Shown here in pieces: positions 9,835 to 22,447 of a stretch of DNA of 64,000 nucleotides. The translations under genes and the position numbers were made by a program. Numbering within the stretch: the stretch's first letter is position 1; each line of letters opens with the position of its first letter. Source of the stretch: Patagioenas fasciata (Eukaryota > Chordata > Aves > Columbiformes > Columbidae); assembly GCF_037038585.1 (NCBI RefSeq), contig NW_027288732.1, positions 2,976,001 to 3,040,000 of the forward strand, given 5' to 3'. The notes beneath the pieces were generated by a model. It searched no databases and was not told the DNA's origin. It saw only the letters and a program-made list of their open reading frames with translations.

Positions 9835-11450
9835 GTTGTGGCTACTGGACATCAAGTACAGGTTCACTGATCAGGAAGAGGAATTAGATGAGGCCTCCTT
9901 CAGGCAAATTAAAGAAGCCTCATGTTTCCAGGGCAGTGTCCTCATGGCTGACCTAACATATCCCAATATCTGCAAGTACCAGCCATCCAGGAGGGGTTGG
10001 AGCTCATTGACAACATCTTCTTGACATGGGTGACTGAGGAGTCAGTGAGGTGAGGTGCCCTGTGGGACTTCACACTTGCAAACCAGAAAGAGTTGGTCAG
10101 GATGGAACAGTCAGGGATGGGAAAGTGGCGCTGAGGCTCCTGGAAGATGATAACAAGGCAAGGAGCAGGATTTCAGGAGAGCAAGCTTTGGCCTGCTGAG
10201 GGACCTGCTTGGGTCCTATGGGACATGACCTTGGTGTCTGCAGTGCTTTTCTCTCACATTTCCTCCATCTTCTCTCCCACCTGCTGTTGTGCAGCGTTTT
10301 TTACCCTTTCTCAAATACAATATCCCAGAGGTGCTGCCGGCATCACTGAGTGGCTCAGTTTTGGAAGGAGTGGGTCCATCTTGGAGTAGCTGAAATCAGC
10401 TCTGTCTGACATTGGTCAGACTCCTGTTGTCTTCTCAGAGAGGTGACAACTGTAGCACACCCTCACTCACCCCAGTTCCAGGACTTTGCCATGTAAACCC
10501 GGTACAGGGTGACAGTGTGTTGGGTGTTACAAACTACTTGATCATGGAGCAGCAGTGGAAAAAATCTTCTGTCAGCAACCTGAAGAGGTCTCCAGTCAAT
10601 GAGCAGGTTCCTATGGGGAACTGCAATTGTTCTGACATTCACTGGCCATGCAAAGCTACAGGTGCCAACAGTTCAAAGGATCTTGGGCCAACTTCTTACC
10701 ATGTCTACTTGGTGGGCAACAAGGGTGGTGCTCACCTGGATCTGGAACTGGGAAACAAGGGAGAGCTGGTGAGGGATGTGAACATCAGTGTCCACCTTGG
10801 CTGTCGTGACTAGGACAGAGTGGGGTCCCAGGCACCAGAGGGGAGGGAGGAAGGCCAGCAGCAGAGCACAGGCTGGTGGGTTCCAGAGGAGAAGACTTTG
10901 ACATACTAGGGGGCTGATACAGGTGCTTCCATGGGAAGCATCTCAGAAGAATGAAGGAGCTCAGCAAATCTGACAAGCCTTAGAGAACAGTCTGCTCCAA
11001 GGACAAGAACTTTCAATGAAAATTCCCAAGAATAGAAGCATTTATCTCGTGAGGTTGCTTGTTTGAACTGATGGAGCTCAAGGGCACAAAGGCAGCACAC
11101 AGGAGGTGGAAGCAGGGGGAGCTGCAAAGGAAGAATTTAGAAAGCTTGTTCATGGATGTGGGGATGATGCCAAAGCTCCCCATGACTTGATACCTCAGGG
11201 GGACGGTGATGACAGCAAGATGAGCTGTCTTGGCTTCATTTGCAGTAAAAGAATAGTCAGGGTGAATGTGGGCCTGCTGCTGAACTTTGTAAGAGTAGAA
11301 TCAGACAGGACTGGGGTTCTTCATGGCTTCTTTGCCTCCATCTTCACCAGAAAAGTCTCCTGGGACTTTGTTCCTGAAGGCAGGAGTCTGGAGAACACCC
11401 AGCAGTGGATGGGGCTTAGGTCAGGGGTGACCTGAGCAAACTCAGACACC
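9835..11450 (+). mobile_element. Degenerate CR1 ORF2 (endonuclease and linker)
   Basis: Translated pieces follow the CR1 endonuclease: FRQIKEASCFQGSVLMADL followed by a YPNIC block at 9894-9975 (normally ...LVLMGDFNYPDIC), then ELVRDVNISVHLGCRD at 10764-10812. Further on, 11106-11435 shows EEFRKLV and NVGLLLN...GFFASIFTRK, the segment before the reverse transcriptase. Stops and frame changes separate the pieces, so it is dead. Stretch 11451-11734 holds nothing recognised. Confidence 0.65.
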
Positions 11451-12586
11451 ATTACAGAACAGGAGATGGGTCACTTGGCCAGCTCCCTGAACACAAGTAT
11501 CGCTGTGCTGTGGCACCTGAGATTCCCAGGAACACCCACCTCTAGGTCCAGAGTTGTGTGATTCCTCTTGAGGTGTCCTGGCCCATCTCCTCACTCACAT
11601 GGTGATTTAAGCACCCACTTCTCTGACATATTCAGTCTTTATCAGGAGATTCTTTAGACCAATATTTATTGGAGACTGTTGATATCAGCTGTTCTGGAAA
11701 TGAGGTCTTTGGGAGGGGGACGGAAATATAAGATATTTGCATTTATTACTATTTGTTATGGAAATGCTCACTGTTTGGCTACAGTTCAGAAATCTCTGAA
11801 ATCATCCACACCAGACTTTAAGACTTTTGGAGAGTTCTGCACAGAGCCTTGGCTTGTAAGAGCATTTTGGATGTTAATGAGCCCTCTGCTGCCATGATCC
11901 TGAACTGCAGCTACTGAAAGAATGAACAAACCTCTAACGAAGTAAAAGATGGAACCCAGCCCCATGTTCTGAGGGTGTTTGGGAGCCCACGAAGGGCCAT
12001 CACTGACACAAGCAGTCCCTGTCCCTGGAGGCTGGACAAGGAGAAGGCTGGAGACAATGGTCAGAGGTGGTAAAGGTGATGTGGAGGTGGCTCTGGTGCC
12101 ATGTCAGCCCTTCATGTTTGTTCGTCATCAGAATGGCCAAGTCCTCACCCCAGGACCAGACAAAGGAGACCCTTTCACTCTTACATTTCTCAGGCTCTGC
12201 CTGTGGTCACTGGGAGGGTATTTATGTTTTGGGGGTGGGTTTGGTGCCAAGTGCTCTTGCTTTAACCACAAGGCTCTGGTTTTCTGAAGACTTGGCAATG
12301 CCTATGACGTCCCCCAAACCCATTCAGCTTCTTTCACAAACCTGGCAATGGTCACCAATCACCTGAGCTGTCCAAGTCCCAAACTTGCTCGAATCCTCAA
12401 TTTGGATCCATGCCCCAGTACTGAAATGCACAAGTTCCTTCTGCTGCTGCCCTAAAATAAAAAGAAAAATCAGTCTATTTCACATTAGCATGGCCAGCCC
12501 ACGGTCTTTAGGTGTTCTTCTTTAACACACTTACTGCTACACGTAGACCACTCTCTTCCTGCACTCCCATGTGTCTCACAAACCTT

Positions 12587-13166
12587 TCACTCTTGTCCTC
12601 CAGTAATGGGCCAACACTCCAAGATGCTGGTGCTTCCTCCAGGCTCATGGATGATTCCTGAGGTCCATCCAAGTGTGGGCAGTGTAAGAGAGGAGCAGAG
12701 CAGGCTCAGCTCCGGGGCCATGACTGAGCACAAACACCCCAGCAGCAGCCATTCCCCATCTTCCAGGCACAGCCAAGCCCACAGCATGCAAATGGCACTG
12801 CCATATATCATTAGTCCAAAAAAGCCTGCCTTCTTTCCAAAATCAACAACAATCTTTCTACTATTCCCCTTCGACCCCCAGATATCAGCCGCATTCGACT
12901 TGTGGCTCAGACATGGTTGTAAGGATTTGCTGAAGTCATCAGCCATCACCCTTTACTACCCCACATCCCCTGACCCTCTCCCACACCACACATGGCCGGT
13001 CACTGCTGCTCAGGGCCTCGCGCTCTACAGAAGAGGCCTTGAGCTTCTTGGCTCTTCCTGGTGCTTGTTATATTCTTCCTCACTCCCTCCAGATCTCACA
13101 GTGAGATTTCTTGTTCATGACAGGGCCTTTGTAACCAGCTCTTCTGAAATGGTTGTCCTTCTGTGA
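12587..13166. other. Open frames kept in both palindrome arms, unidentified
   Basis: A 186-codon frame on plus (12606-13166) and a 120-codon frame on minus overlap here. The mirror at 56642-57313 also keeps long frames on both strands. The stretch near 12640-12800 stays in frame between arms over about 65 codons. No domain, signal peptide or family is recognised, and GC-rich sequence can stay open by chance. Probably non-coding. Confidence 0.25.
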
Positions 13167-14194
13167 TCATCTGTGCAGAAGAAGCGATCACAGAAAAGCA
13201 CCAAATATGTCAAATCTGATGCCGAGTGAAATGCAATAAAACCTTGTTGAGCCAGCTCCGTAGCTCAGCAAGGAGTTTCTCCTGAGAAAGGGATCCAACC
13301 TCTGCCACTCTCTGCAGAGGCACATGAACAGTGTCCATGCACCTGGGGACACAAAGAGTGACTTTGGCAAGATCACCCTCTATCTGGACCATTTAGATCT
13401 GTACCTGTGGATGGCGTATCAAGCCTTATAGTACAGCAAAGACTGGAGTTCTGAGCTCTCTTCAACTCCCTGTGTGACAGTCTGTAAAATTAATTAACCC
13501 AGTGAAAAAGTTGGTTTTGATTCTCTTCACAGCCTGAAGCACCACATGGCTCAGGAGACAATCCAGGATACCCAACCAGCACTCACATGCTCTGCACTTA
13601 AAGTTCAGGTGTTCCTGGGAATCTCAGCAGACATGTCACACTCATATCTGGGTTCAAGGAGCTGGTCAAGAGCCTCGTCTGCATTTCTGTAACGGTGGCT
13701 TTGCTGCCTGGCTGATGTGCAGACTCTGTACATGGATGCTGACACCTCTTGAACAACCTGCTCTGAAAGGATGAACAAGGTGGTGTTTTCTTTCTGGAAG
13801 GGTATTAGGACAGCAAACAAGAGGAAGCTGGATTGGAGGAAATGAAAAAGGATACAAACGTTGTGATCAGGATTGTTTATGGTTACTTGTAAAGCAGCCT
13901 TGCGCCTCATGCGAATTATTTCTGTGATCAGAGGGAACCTGAGAGCTTTCTCCAAATCAGAAACATGAAGGGGAAGGAAGGAAGGAAGGAAGGACAGTGT
14001 CATTCAGTCTCTAAGGCACCTCAAGAGGTGTCTTGACCAACCTCCTCCTAAAAGCAGGGTCAGACCAGATTAGTGAGGGGTCTATACAAACACATAGTGG
14101 TAACTTTCTGATGTAGAGTGGATGCACACTGCTGGGAAACAGCTTCCAGTGCTTGACTGTCCTCAGGAATGGAAAGTTTTTCCCTTTATCTACT

Positions 14195-14765
14195 GTCCTT
14201 CTAAGCCAAACCATCCAGATGGCCTTTTACCCATCTACTTGCACACTGACACAGACCATAATATCCTACCCTGGACACAAGCACATTGTGGGGGATGATG
14301 CTGAATGCCTTGCTGACTTCCAGGCAATAGACCACCCCTGCTCTGCCCACATGCAAACTCTGTCCTTTCCTCACAGAAAGCAAAGAGGATGGACAGGCAG
14401 AACCTGCCCTGGGTAAACCCCATCACCTTCTCTTCCAGACATCCAGAAATGGGGTCCCAGTGGACATGTTCTGGGGCACAGCCCTTAGTTCCCCTGCTCA
14501 CCCATTGGCCATTCTGAAAAGTGCACACACTGTGTGAGAGCTGCCAGTGGTCAGGGAGTCCCCCCAGTCTCCATGAGCTTTCCAAGATGGTGGAGAGTGG
14601 CCTCCCTGTGACATCGTCCTGCTGTCTCAGCTCCTGGGATGCTGCCCCTGCTGTCCCATAGACTGGAAAGGATTGTGTTAGTTCCAGTGACCCCTGACTT
14701 GATCCCCATCCTCAGCTGATTGTTCTCCAGATTCCTGTCTCCAGTCACACAGTCCTGGGACACAT
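14195..14765 (-). mobile_element. CR1 ORF2 reverse transcriptase fragment
   Basis: On the minus strand the translation follows CR1 RT order: GLPDHWQLS, then GFTQGRFCLS (family form HGFTKGRSCLTN), then LEVSKAFSIIPHNVLVSR (family form DFSKAFDTVPHNILLEKL) and CASRWVKGHLDG. The same piece lies inverted at 54295-54860 in the right arm. Both are interrupted and non-functional. Confidence 0.75.
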
Positions 14766-15345
14766 GCGGGTGAAGATGGAGGACAAGAAGACACAGGGAT
14801 TCTCACCTCTTTCCCTTATTAAATTCATCAATGGCCACGCAGTGTCTTTGTTTCTCCTTTAACTGTTCCTGCAGTAGTAACAGCTCATTATGGGCCCTTG
14901 AAGTGCCTTAGAGGTCCAGACTGAGTTCTGATCTGGGCTGTTCTGTGCTTGGAGGCTGCTGTCCTTGCAGACCAGATGAACTCACTTCTGCCACCCTGCC
15001 TGGCAGTTCATTCCATCTGTGTCACAGCTCTGTCTGCAGCACTGGCAGCTCCAGCTCCCCCAGGCAGGTCCCTGGCTGAGGCCATTGCCTCACATCTGGG
15101 CTGGACCACCCCAGCTGTGGCACCAGCCCAGCTCTGACCTGCCACAAGAAACCTGGTACCAAGTGTCCAAGAGCCCATGTGTGCAAAGGCTTTGCTTCAG
15201 AGCACAGACATGACATGGCCAAAGACTGATGAATGTCCCTTTGCACCTAAGAGTATAAAAGCAGAACAAAATGCCTAAGTTCATTCAACTGAAGATATTT
15301 CTCCCCCAGTTTGCAGAAATTAGATAATTTGCTGTAGCATTCCTC

Positions 15346-17308
15346 GTGTCCTATGTAAGGATGGGACAAGAAAATATGATTCTCATAGTGATTTATTTTT
15401 TTAAAACTAAATATATAGTACTGGAAAGAAGTGTCTCTGAAGAGGAGAGAGAATCAACATCACTGATTACTTCAACTTTGAAGTTGTGCCCCTGGAGCCC
15501 CAGAGGCATGTGGAGGGAGCCCAGAGGGGACAGAGAAAGGGACATGAGGGGCTGCTCCTGTGCTGCTGAGCTGGGCTGGGCTCCTGGGACACAGGGAGCT
15601 CCTGGCAAGCGGCAGCGCTGCAGAGAGACAGCTCTGCCCAGGAGCAGCTCCTCTGCACACGCAGCAGGGTTGAGGGCTCTGCCTGCACCACTGAGGGCAC
15701 AGGAGTCAGGCACAGAGAGGGGAAAGGCAATGTAGGTGGCTGCTTGCTGAGGGCTCATTGAGAGACAAATCTTCACAGTCCTTACACGGTAAGTCTCTGG
15801 CTGTTGGACAATACTACTGCATTTCCTGGAGAGAGACCCTAAAGATGATACATCCCACAATTTACAGGATCTGTCAGGTCTCTCTCACAGTATCTCTGCT
15901 GTAGAGAAGAACACACTCCAGAGCAGGGCTTCCCTGTGGCATCATCAATAGGAAAGGGCATCATGGCACCTTCTGCTGAGGGTGACTGCAGGGGGAGCTC
16001 CCAGGGGTGCCCAGGGCTGTCCTGCAGAGCAGGGTCCCTGCACCCCAGGGCTGTGCCGGGGCAGGGACTCTGCCACCTGCCAGGGTCAGCACTCAGCCTG
16101 CCTGGGGAGATCCCAACAATACTGAGGGGAGAAGATGTCATATGAAGGAGCAAACGCTATAGGGCAGGAAATGTGTTTCTGCTGTGGAGAGGGTGCTCTG
16201 TGGGTCAGGGCTGCTCACAGCTCCAGATCACCCCAAGATTTTTCCAAGCGGATGCCACAAGGACAAGATCAGTGCAAGGATTACCAGACAGAAAAGGAGC
16301 TTTCCTGAGCCTCTCTTTTCAGTTTCCTATCCCAAGGGGTGGGGGTGCAGGAAAGATAAAGTAAAAATGAGCTCTCATGCTTAGACAAGTCACTGAGACT
16401 CCTAAACTGCAACTGTGAGTGATCAGCACATCTGCCAGAAGGCTCATAACATCCCTTCACCACCCCTCTGCCTATGCACAGCACCTGCATCACCTTGGCT
16501 GGACCCCTCAGCCTAGTCTGACCTGTCCTGTTTTCCAGCCTGCAAACAGGAAGATGCCCCCAGGCAGTGCCCTGTGAACAGGCAGGATCTGTAGGGCCGG
16601 GGGAGGGCACAGAGGGTGGGATGGGGTCTGTGAGCACTGACAGGGAAGAGACATGGACAGGGAAACACCTCCCAGGGGGAGAATCTCCAGGCAGCAGGGA
16701 AATGATCAGAAATGAGAGGAAACTGAACCCGGAATTGTTATGGGAGGGAGAACAGAGAAAAGTCCCTGTGATCCCCTGCAGTGCAGATCCCTCCTGTGAG
16801 CAGTCCCCTGGCCTCCTGTCCCACCCAGCAAAGCCTCTGCCCTCAGGGCCGGGGGCTCCAAGGCATGAAGCAGCTCCTGTGCAGCCAGAGCTCCAGTTCC
16901 TCTGCAGAGCACAGGGGCTGAGAGCAGCTGCCCGGCAATGTTGGTGTCTGGGAGGTGGCTGCACAGCTGGGGAAGGGTGGCGCTGTCTGAGTGCCCGGCT
17001 GCCTCTGCCCTGGCCTCTCTCACACCCACCCTCACTGCATTGTCCTTCTTGCTCCCCTGCTCTGGGTCACTGCTGTTGGGATCTTGTTCTTGCTCTCAGG
17101 CTCTCTGGGGATGGCAGTTTCAGCTGCAGAGTCACAGCCTGATCTTGTGGGTCCTTTCCTGCAGGTGTGTCCATGGGAACACGTGTCCCAGCTTTGCTCT
17201 GACCTGTGGGGTGTGGGCAATGCAGTCTGTGGGTGTGGGGAATGAGCTGAGTCTCCCTGAATCAAGTGCCATCATTAAGACACTTGGATATCTCCTGAGG
17301 GTTTCCTT
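15346..17308 (+). repeat. Conserved OR14 5' flank (left arm copy)
   Basis: Inverted counterpart of 5788-8165 and mirror of 51701-53680. It retains about 450 bases (16281-16745) that are missing from the right arm copy but present in the flanks of OR14 copies 1 and 4, so the right arm lost them. At 17308 it is fused directly to the TM6 part of an OR14 exon. Confidence 0.65.
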
Positions 17309-17515
17309 CCAAGCGCTGTTTGTGAGCACTGCCATGTTTGCCTATCTGAAGCCCCCTCCATCTCTTCCCCATCCCTGGATCTGGTGGTTTCTGTTTTGTA
17401 CTCACTGGTGCCTCCAGCAGTGAACCCCCTCATCTACAGCATGAGGAACAAGGAACTCAAGGAGTCTATAAGGAAACTGTTGATTGTTTGCTTTTCAAAA
17501 GCAGTAACGAACTGA
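17309..17515 (+). pseudogene. OR14 pseudogene, C-terminal scrap only (TM6-TM7)
   Basis: The text starts at LFVSTAMFAYLKPP (TM6 exit) and ends with NPLIYSMRN, a lysine-rich tail and a TGA at 17513-17515. One base is missing in the run of C's after the codons for LKP (about 17355), which breaks the frame between TM6 and TM7. TM1-TM5, the acceptor and the near 5' flank are deleted; the junction shares a short similarity (TTCCAAG / TGTGAGC) with the two parents. The mirror gene in the right arm (50778-51700) still has most of the exon, so the deletion happened in this arm. Confidence 0.85.
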
Positions 17516-17573
17516 CCTCCTTCTTCTGCATGTCACTTGCAATAACGTATTAGTTGTTCAACCTGGGTTCTGT

Positions 17574-17640
17574 AGGTGGTTGTTTGTTTGGTTGGTTTTG
17601 TTTGTTTCTTTGTTTGTTTGTTATCTTTGGTGTTTGCTTT
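17574..17640. repeat. (GTTT)n microsatellite
   Basis: Imperfect GTTT/GGTT repeats just downstream of the OR14 scrap. Confidence 0.85.
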
Positions 17641-17772
17641 TCTTGGTTGTAATAATGCTATCCACAAGAAAAATTATTTGTCTTCTTATGGTTGTGTCCA
17701 TGTCTACCTGTCTAGTGTGTCCCGTTGTCTTTATGTAAATAAGGACCCGTACTCTCTATGTGTATGAAATGA

Positions 17773-17778
17773 AATAAA
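17773..17778 (+). terminator. Relict poly(A) signal of the OR14 scrap (AATAAA)
   Basis: AATAAAGGACC, 258 bases past the stop codon, in the context conserved behind the other OR14 copies. The mirror site in the right arm reads AACAAAGGACC, so the hexamer is lost there. Confidence 0.5.
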
Positions 17779-17829
17779 GGACCCCACACTGACTTATTTG
17801 CCCAGAATCCTCTCTCTGAGATCTCTGGA

Positions 17830-18700
17830 GCTGCATAAGCCATGTCTGTGTGCTGAGGGGGAGTGAGTAGGAGCCACCCTGAGCTGGGTCTTCCTCCCAT
17901 CCTGACCAACATGAATCTGCAGACTCACCCCACGACTCTGGGCACCACAGCCCACTTGCTCTGCAGTGCAGCACTGTCATGTTGGGGCTGTATGGAGCAT
18001 GGAATGAGGGTGCAGGAACAAACAGAAAAGTCAACATAGCTCAGATCTCTTGGGAAAGGGCTCTGTGGGGAGATGGGATTTTCAAGGAGAAGCGTGTGGC
18101 ACGGAATGTGTGCAGAAAAGAGGTGGAAAGAGAAACCCTTTGCTGCAGGTGGCAGCTTGGGGCAGGTGGCCCTGGCACTGTGGCAGCAGGGCCTTCCTGA
18201 GGATCCCCTAGGCCAAATGTCTCATGCTGTCCTGGGGAGCAAGTCTGGACCTGGGTTTGCAAGCTGCCTGGGCTGGAGATCTGCTCAGCATGCTGACTGG
18301 ATGAACATTCTCGGTGTCCTTCATTCTCACTGGTCCCACTGCTGTGGGACCAGTTCCAGCATGGCTGCTCTGCTGGGCTCAACCGGCAAGAGGGCGGGGG
18401 GGCACGATTCAGGAAGGGGTGGGAGGGGTGAACTGGGAAATGCCCCAGAGAAGAAAACACCAGTGAACAGCTGAAGTGTGTGAGTGTGCAGGGCTGACAC
18501 ACAGCAGTGTCCTCTCCCAGCCAGGCCTCCTGGGAGAGCCCTGAAGGACCAGCAGAGCATGGTCTGGTGTGTGCCCATGTTCATGGGACAAACTGGGGAA
18601 GTTGCCCCAGGACAGTCATCACAGACCAGCCCCTCAAAACCTCCATTTCCTTCACTGGCTCTTCTCCCCAGCTGAGAGAGGTTGTTCACCTCTCAACACA
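17830..18700. repeat. OR14 3' flank with block B (left arm)
   Basis: Mirror of 49560-50449. Contains GGCCAAATGTCTCATGCTGT near 18211 and the block B text GAGAGCCCTGAAGGACCAGC near 18533. Both strands show moderate open frames shared between arms, none of them recognisable. Confidence 0.6.
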
Positions 18701-18769
18701 AGGACACTGAATGACTAGGTCAGAAGCCAATGTTTCCATTGTACAAATGAGATATGAGTGGCTGGGAAG

Positions 18770-19460
18770 TGGCTGGAGGAAAGGGATCTGCGGGTGCTGA
18801 CTGACAGTTGCTGAACATAAGCCAGAATGTTCCCAGGTGGCCAAAAAGGTCACCTGCATCCTGGCTTGTAAAAAGAATAGGGTGGCCAGTAGGGCTACAG
18901 AAGTGATTGTGCCTCAGTGATTGTGTTCTGAGTGCTGGTGAGGCTGCAGCTTGAATCCTGTGTTCAGTCTTGGGCCCCTCATCATAAGAAGGACATCAAG
19001 GCACTAGAGAGAATGCAGAGGAGGTGACGAAGCTGCTGAGGGGCTGGAGCACAAGTGTGATGAGGAGCAGTTGAGGGAGCTGGGGCTGTTCAGCCTGGAG
19101 AACAAGAGGCTGAGGGGAGACCTTCTCACTCTCTGCAACTGCCTGAAAGGAGGTTGGAGCATGGAGGGTGTTGGTCTCTTCTCCCAAGTAGCAAGTGACC
19201 GGACAAGAGGAAATGGCTGCAATTTGCACCAGGGGAGGTTTAGATTGGATATTAGGAAAAAATTCTTCCCGGGCAGGGTTGTCGGGTGGTAGAACAGACT
19301 GCCCAGGGCAGTGAGGAGTCACCCACCCTAGAGGGCTGTAAAAGACATTTAAACGAGGTTCTTAGGGACATGGTTTAGTGTGAGAGCTGGGTTATGGTTG
19401 GACTCAATGATCCCAAGGGTCTCTTCCAATCGAAGTATTCCAAGATTCCATGATTCTACC
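18770..19460 (+). mobile_element. CR1 LINE 3' end
   Basis: Contains the CR1 ORF2 end (GAGGAGCAGTTGAGGGAGCT, CTGTTCAGCCTGGAGAA, GGTTTAGATTGGATATTAGG) and finishes with TTCCATGATTCTACC at about 19458. The mirror copy is at 48549-49235. It was therefore present before the arms were duplicated. Confidence 0.85.
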
Positions 19461-19539
19461 TCACGTGAGAGTCCACAAAGCCAACTCAGTTGTGGACGCT
19501 GACAGAACCCTGACATTTCTGTGTGTGACTCTGGGAACA

Positions 19540-20060
19540 AACCCCACTGACCCAGTGAGATTCATCTCAATTAACCTGGACAAGCTCATTGCAAGTGCTC
19601 CTGTCTGTTACGCCACCCTTGCCTGTGATTCTGGATTGCGCTTTCAAAATGACAGTGCAACTGAGGAGGACCTGGCATCTGTCAAACCCATCTTCAAGAA
19701 AGGCAGGAAGGAGAATTGGAAGAATCACAGGCTGCTCAGCCTGCCTCTGTCCCTGGGAAGGTGATGGGACAAGTCCTCCTGCAGCCATCTGCAGGCACTT
19801 GAAGGACAAGAAAGGGACTTGTGTACCAAAATGGGCAGGGGAAAGAAAGACATGTTATGTGTATGAAATTGTGCCAGGCCTTGGACATGGTCCCCCTTGG
19901 TGTCCTTAGAGCTGGACTGATGCTGTCTGGACTGAAGAACTGGATGCTTGGTGGGAAGTTCACTGAAATATCAAGCCCAAATATAATCTGTGATGCAGTG
20001 TCCTCTGTGCAGTTACTTGTGTCATCCCTCAGTGACCAGCATTTGGGTCAAAACTGCTGA
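19540..20060 (+). mobile_element. Old CR1 ORF2 reverse transcriptase scar
   Basis: The plus frame shows LASVKPIFKKGRKE followed by LLSLPLSLGR (family: ...VTPIFKKGKKED...PVSLTSVPGK) at about 19670-19764. Later comes a decayed RT block ending near LKNWMLGG (family ...GWTIRWIRNWLDG). Mirror: 47977-48490. Between 20061 and 20380 there is only AT-rich sequence with a short CR1 3'-end-like piece (CTATGATTCAATGAATC). Confidence 0.65.
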
Positions 20061-20380
20061 AAGACATTATTCTCCTTTCTGTGATGTGATGGAGATGATA
20101 CAAAACTGAGTGGAGACCTTGAGCAACCTCACTTGGTCACCATGCTTTGAGAAAGAGAGTGAAACAAGAAGCTGTTCAGGGATCTCTTCAAATCTGACCT
20201 ACTCTATGATTCAATGAATCTTTCCCCTGGATAAATTTTTGAAGATGAAAAAAAAAAGGCAGAGGAGGAGATGGTATAAACATAAAAACAGCAGTTACTG
20301 AAGAGAATGTTTCTCCACTCAAATAGTTAGAAGGAAATATATTTGTTTAATCGGGTCAGGTCCTGTGTTATGCCTGGGTT

Positions 20381-20866
20381 ATGAGGAGGGTGATGGGTGG
20401 CTATGGTATCATGAGGTCACTTGTGTCTCAGGAACTCATAACTGAGTTGGAAGGGTACGGCTGTGAAGGGGACAGTAGGGTCAGTTCTGTGTCTGGAGGG
20501 GACAGGCCAGCAGCAGGGACATGGCTGGGAAAGAACCTCTGCCAACATGCCCACAGGTCCTATCCAGGAAGAGGGCTTGGAGCTGGGTTCTCAAGGCTGA
20601 CAAGGCTGGAAGGCACTCAAAGAACCCAGGTCTCTGTCCCCTTGGCCATGGCAGTTGTCTCTGCCACTGAGGCCCAGGAGAAGCCATGTTGTCCTCATGG
20701 CACTGGGGCCTCTCTGCCTCCTTGCAGTCCCATGGGGAAGCTGGAAGTTGTTGTACCAGTGTTGTCCTTCCCTCAGCCTTGCACTCCCAGGGTCCCAGGA
20801 AGAGCCCTGAGCCGTGTGTGCTTACATCTCATCTGTACAATGAAAACACGGACTTTTGACCTAGTA
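20381..20866. repeat. Block A (left arm)
   Basis: Inverted relative to 2245-2870; mirror of 47170-47690. Contains CCTTGGCCATGGCAGTTGTC and GGCCCAGGAGAAGCCATG. A 171-codon frame is conserved with the mirror copy but is not recognised. Confidence 0.6.
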
Positions 20867-20867
20867 T

Positions 20868-21003
20868 TTCATAGAATCATAGAATGTCTTCAGTAGAAAG
20901 GGACCCCAGGATCATAGAGTCCAACTCCTGTCCCGGCGCAGGACAACGACAACAGTTCACACCGTGTGTGTGAGGAGATTGTCCACTCTCTTCTTCGCCG
21001 TGG
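20868..21003 (-). mobile_element. CR1 3' stub
   Basis: Begins TTTCATAGAATCATAGAAT and has GAGTCCAACTCCTGTCC, then stops after about 135 bases. Mirror copy at 47045-47166. Confidence 0.8.
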
Positions 21004-22369
21004 CACTCCATCGACTCCTTGCACCCCCATGGAGTGTCACACCATTGCCCTGCACTGGGCATCGCACTCCCCACATCCCCAGGAAGAGTCCTGAGACACA
21101 TGTGAGGGACAGGATCTCCCTTCTTAGGGGCAGGGGCTCAAGGCTTGGCCATTGTCCTTCATCAAACAAATCAAGGGGTTTCTCAGCATCAGAGCTGCTT
21201 CACTTTGCCTTTGCCTGATGCAATCACTGCCTCCAATTATCTGCTCTAATGAGTCCCTGGGGAGGCTTTGTCAGTAACAGCCCTTAGTGGGGCCCATTAA
21301 TGCTTGAAGATACTTTGGAGTTTGCTTCTGACTTGGACTTCTTGAGCAGATTCTTCAGTCTGTGCTTGGTATCTGTGGTTTATGGACTCAGCACCAAATA
21401 CGCCATGGGGCTCATTAAAACACAGACAGCCCTAACGAGCGATGTTTCTTTCTGTAATATTCCTCATATCCAAAAGACTTGTAGAACTAATTGGAATGGT
21501 TTCAGTGGGACACTTAATGATGAAGATTGCAAATAAGATTTCATAAAGGAGGGTGTTTTCTCTCAAGGGTATTTTCTGTCATTTTTCAGTGTGTAGAAGA
21601 AGTGACAGCAGCATTCTACACTGGACATTGATCCCGAGGGTCTCCTGTAGACATCTGCACAGGCAGGAGAACAGTCCCTTGAGGCTGGACACTGTATGGA
21701 CAACCTCGCTCCTCACCCCCCACCCCCAGTCTGCAGGTTCCCTCTTTGGCCACCAGAGACTTGCACCACTTTTCCTCACATCAGACTTCTCCACTGAGCT
21801 CTGCAGGAGATGCTGCAGCTCCTGTGCACCAGCTCCACCTGCTCTCCTGTGTAAATAATGCACAGTTTAATAAACAGTAAAACACTTTCCTCAGCTGTGT
21901 GTGCAAGCTGGATCTGATGAGGTCCACCATCCACAAGGGACACCCACACAAGAACTATTTTTAGACAGAGAGATAGGAAAGGATAGATAGAAACACAATT
22001 AACTTGCTGTGTACCATGTTAATTAGACCTCTGAAGACTGGGGTAAGTTTGTAACTGCCTGAGGCTCAAAGCAGAAACCACACAGTGGAGAGGCAACTGA
22101 ATGACCAAAGAGCAAGTGGAGGAGGAAACCTGAGGGCACTGGGAAGGGCGAACATCCAGACAGACTGTTGGAAAGTTGTCCTTTGACATGGACATTTAGT
22201 CAGGAGAGGTCGAAACTCCTAAATGACAAGGGAGATGAAATAATAGCGTGTTGGTAATAGAAGTACAGGGGAAGACCGATATTTCTTCTCCTGCCTTTAG
22301 TACACGGCCTGGTGATTCACTTTTTGTCCTTTTATTTTTTTAGTTAATATGTTAAACAAACCACCACCA
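21004..22369. other. Mirrored stretch with a small unidentified frame
   Basis: The frame at 21300-21536 (79 codons including stop) is open in both arms (mirror 46510-46740). A paralogous stretch at 8166-8280 keeps a similar SDLDF-like / SEFDF-like start but not the rest. 21553-21858 is another frame shared by the arms. No known protein. 21860-22369 is AT-rich and empty as far as can be seen. Confidence 0.3.
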
Positions 22370-22447
22370 AGCCCACACAAACAAACAAAAAACACCCTCA
22401 AAAACAAACAAACAAAAACCAAACAAACAAACAAAAAACACAACAAA
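22370..22447. repeat. (CAAA)n microsatellite, left arm
   Basis: ACAAACAAAC-type repeats with A-rich interruptions; the mirror (GTTT)n is at 45625-45690. Flanking 22448-23204 is AT-rich and holds no gene; it is mirrored at 44870-45620. Confidence 0.85.

Noticed and set aside
14201-14585. Reverse-transcriptase-like frames as a possible active LINE
   Set aside because: Only short pieces of CR1 RT in broken frames; no endonuclease or complete RT domain attached.
16281-16964. 227-codon frame on minus, with partners at 6828-7280 and 52518-52772
   Set aside because: It is part of the OR14 5' flank and its frame breaks in other copies; no recognised domain. Conservation follows from duplication.
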